From the NCBI GenBank assembly GCA_902618205.1, contig CACMZL010000006.1, positions 1-64,000 on the forward strand: a stretch of 64,000 nt of DNA, in the 5' to 3' direction. The stretch comes from an uncultured Pelagibacteraceae bacterium (GTDB taxonomy: Bacteria > Pseudomonadota > Alphaproteobacteria > Pelagibacterales > Pelagibacteraceae). Shown here in pieces: positions 63,971 through 64,000 of this stretch (the stretch's first letter is position 1; every line of letters begins with the position of its first letter). Made by a program: the position numbers and the translations under genes. The notes beneath the pieces are model-generated. The model made no database searches. It worked only from the letters and a program-made list of their open reading frames with translations, and was not told the DNA's origin.

Positions 63971-64000
63971 TCTTTATTGACATTATAAATTAGATGTATT

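Overview
The window looks like a chromosomal segment of a SAR11 (Pelagibacterales) alphaproteobacterium. The evidence is strong A+T bias, lysine/asparagine/isoleucine-rich proteins, almost no intergenic DNA, and gene orders and families typical of Alphaproteobacteria: gcrA, regB, the murA-DUF2948-hisD-infA block, cobS/cobT with a J-domain protein, an alphaproteobacterial-type SRP RNA directly before dnaX, and a tRNA-His without an encoded G-1. No phage, transposon, CRISPR array or rRNA operon was seen, and no stretch longer than about 250 bases lacks a gene.

Layout. 1-9.2 kb: end of an unidentified P-loop gene, tRNA-Ser, gyrB and regB, then on the minus strand cobT, cobS and a J-domain gene, followed by bolA, aroB and aroK. 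9.3-13.3 kb: a small membrane peptide, an unrecognised exported protein, def-fmt-truA. 13.3-20.6 kb (minus): a SET-domain gene with a histone-deacetylase-like gene, dapE-dapD, a HAD phosphatase, argB, yidC-yidD-rnpA-rpmH. 20.7-25.6 kb: a VTT membrane protein, tRNA-Thr, two tiny basic proteins, dcd-murA-DUF2948-hisD-infA, tRNA-Phe. 25.7-30.3 kb: a cold-shock gene, a structured leader with a histidine-rich short ORF, tRNA-His, hisS-hisZ-sulfotransferase-hisG. 30.3-34 kb: rmuC, an MGME1-like nuclease, sbcB, trxA. 34-46.6 kb (minus): folC-accD-trpA-trpB-trpF-pyrF-ihfB-rpsA-cmk-aroA-lptB-lptC-kdsD-rnd, listed from low to high coordinate and transcribed in the opposite order. 46.6-64 kb: an NDUFA9-like gene, a SHOCT protein, gcrA, argD-argF, cytochrome c, kdsB-pheA, SRP RNA-dnaX-ybaB-recR, glcB, accA, secA, argJ, a DUF1178 gene and ubiG.

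The genes are mostly housekeeping: amino-acid biosynthesis (his, trp, arg, lys, aromatic), fatty-acid initiation (accA/accD), LPS export and KDO synthesis (lptB/lptC, kdsD, kdsB), replication and repair (gyrB, dnaX, recR, rmuC, sbcB), and translation and secretion (def, fmt, rpsA, infA, hisS, yidC, secA, ffs). Arginine genes are scattered (argB, argD-argF, argJ).

Most worth a second look: a possible histidine attenuator before tRNA-His/hisS; a TrpB with altered active-site motifs next to TrpF and TrpA that also depart from their signatures; a 12-A run in dnaX that could give a gamma-like product by slippage; an AccA with a hydrophobic C-terminal tail; a cytidylate kinase without the Walker A lysine; a RegB-like kinase with a changed H-box; and small sequence departures in AccD, SecA and GyrB. 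All functional calls come from reading motifs by eye; no database search was run.
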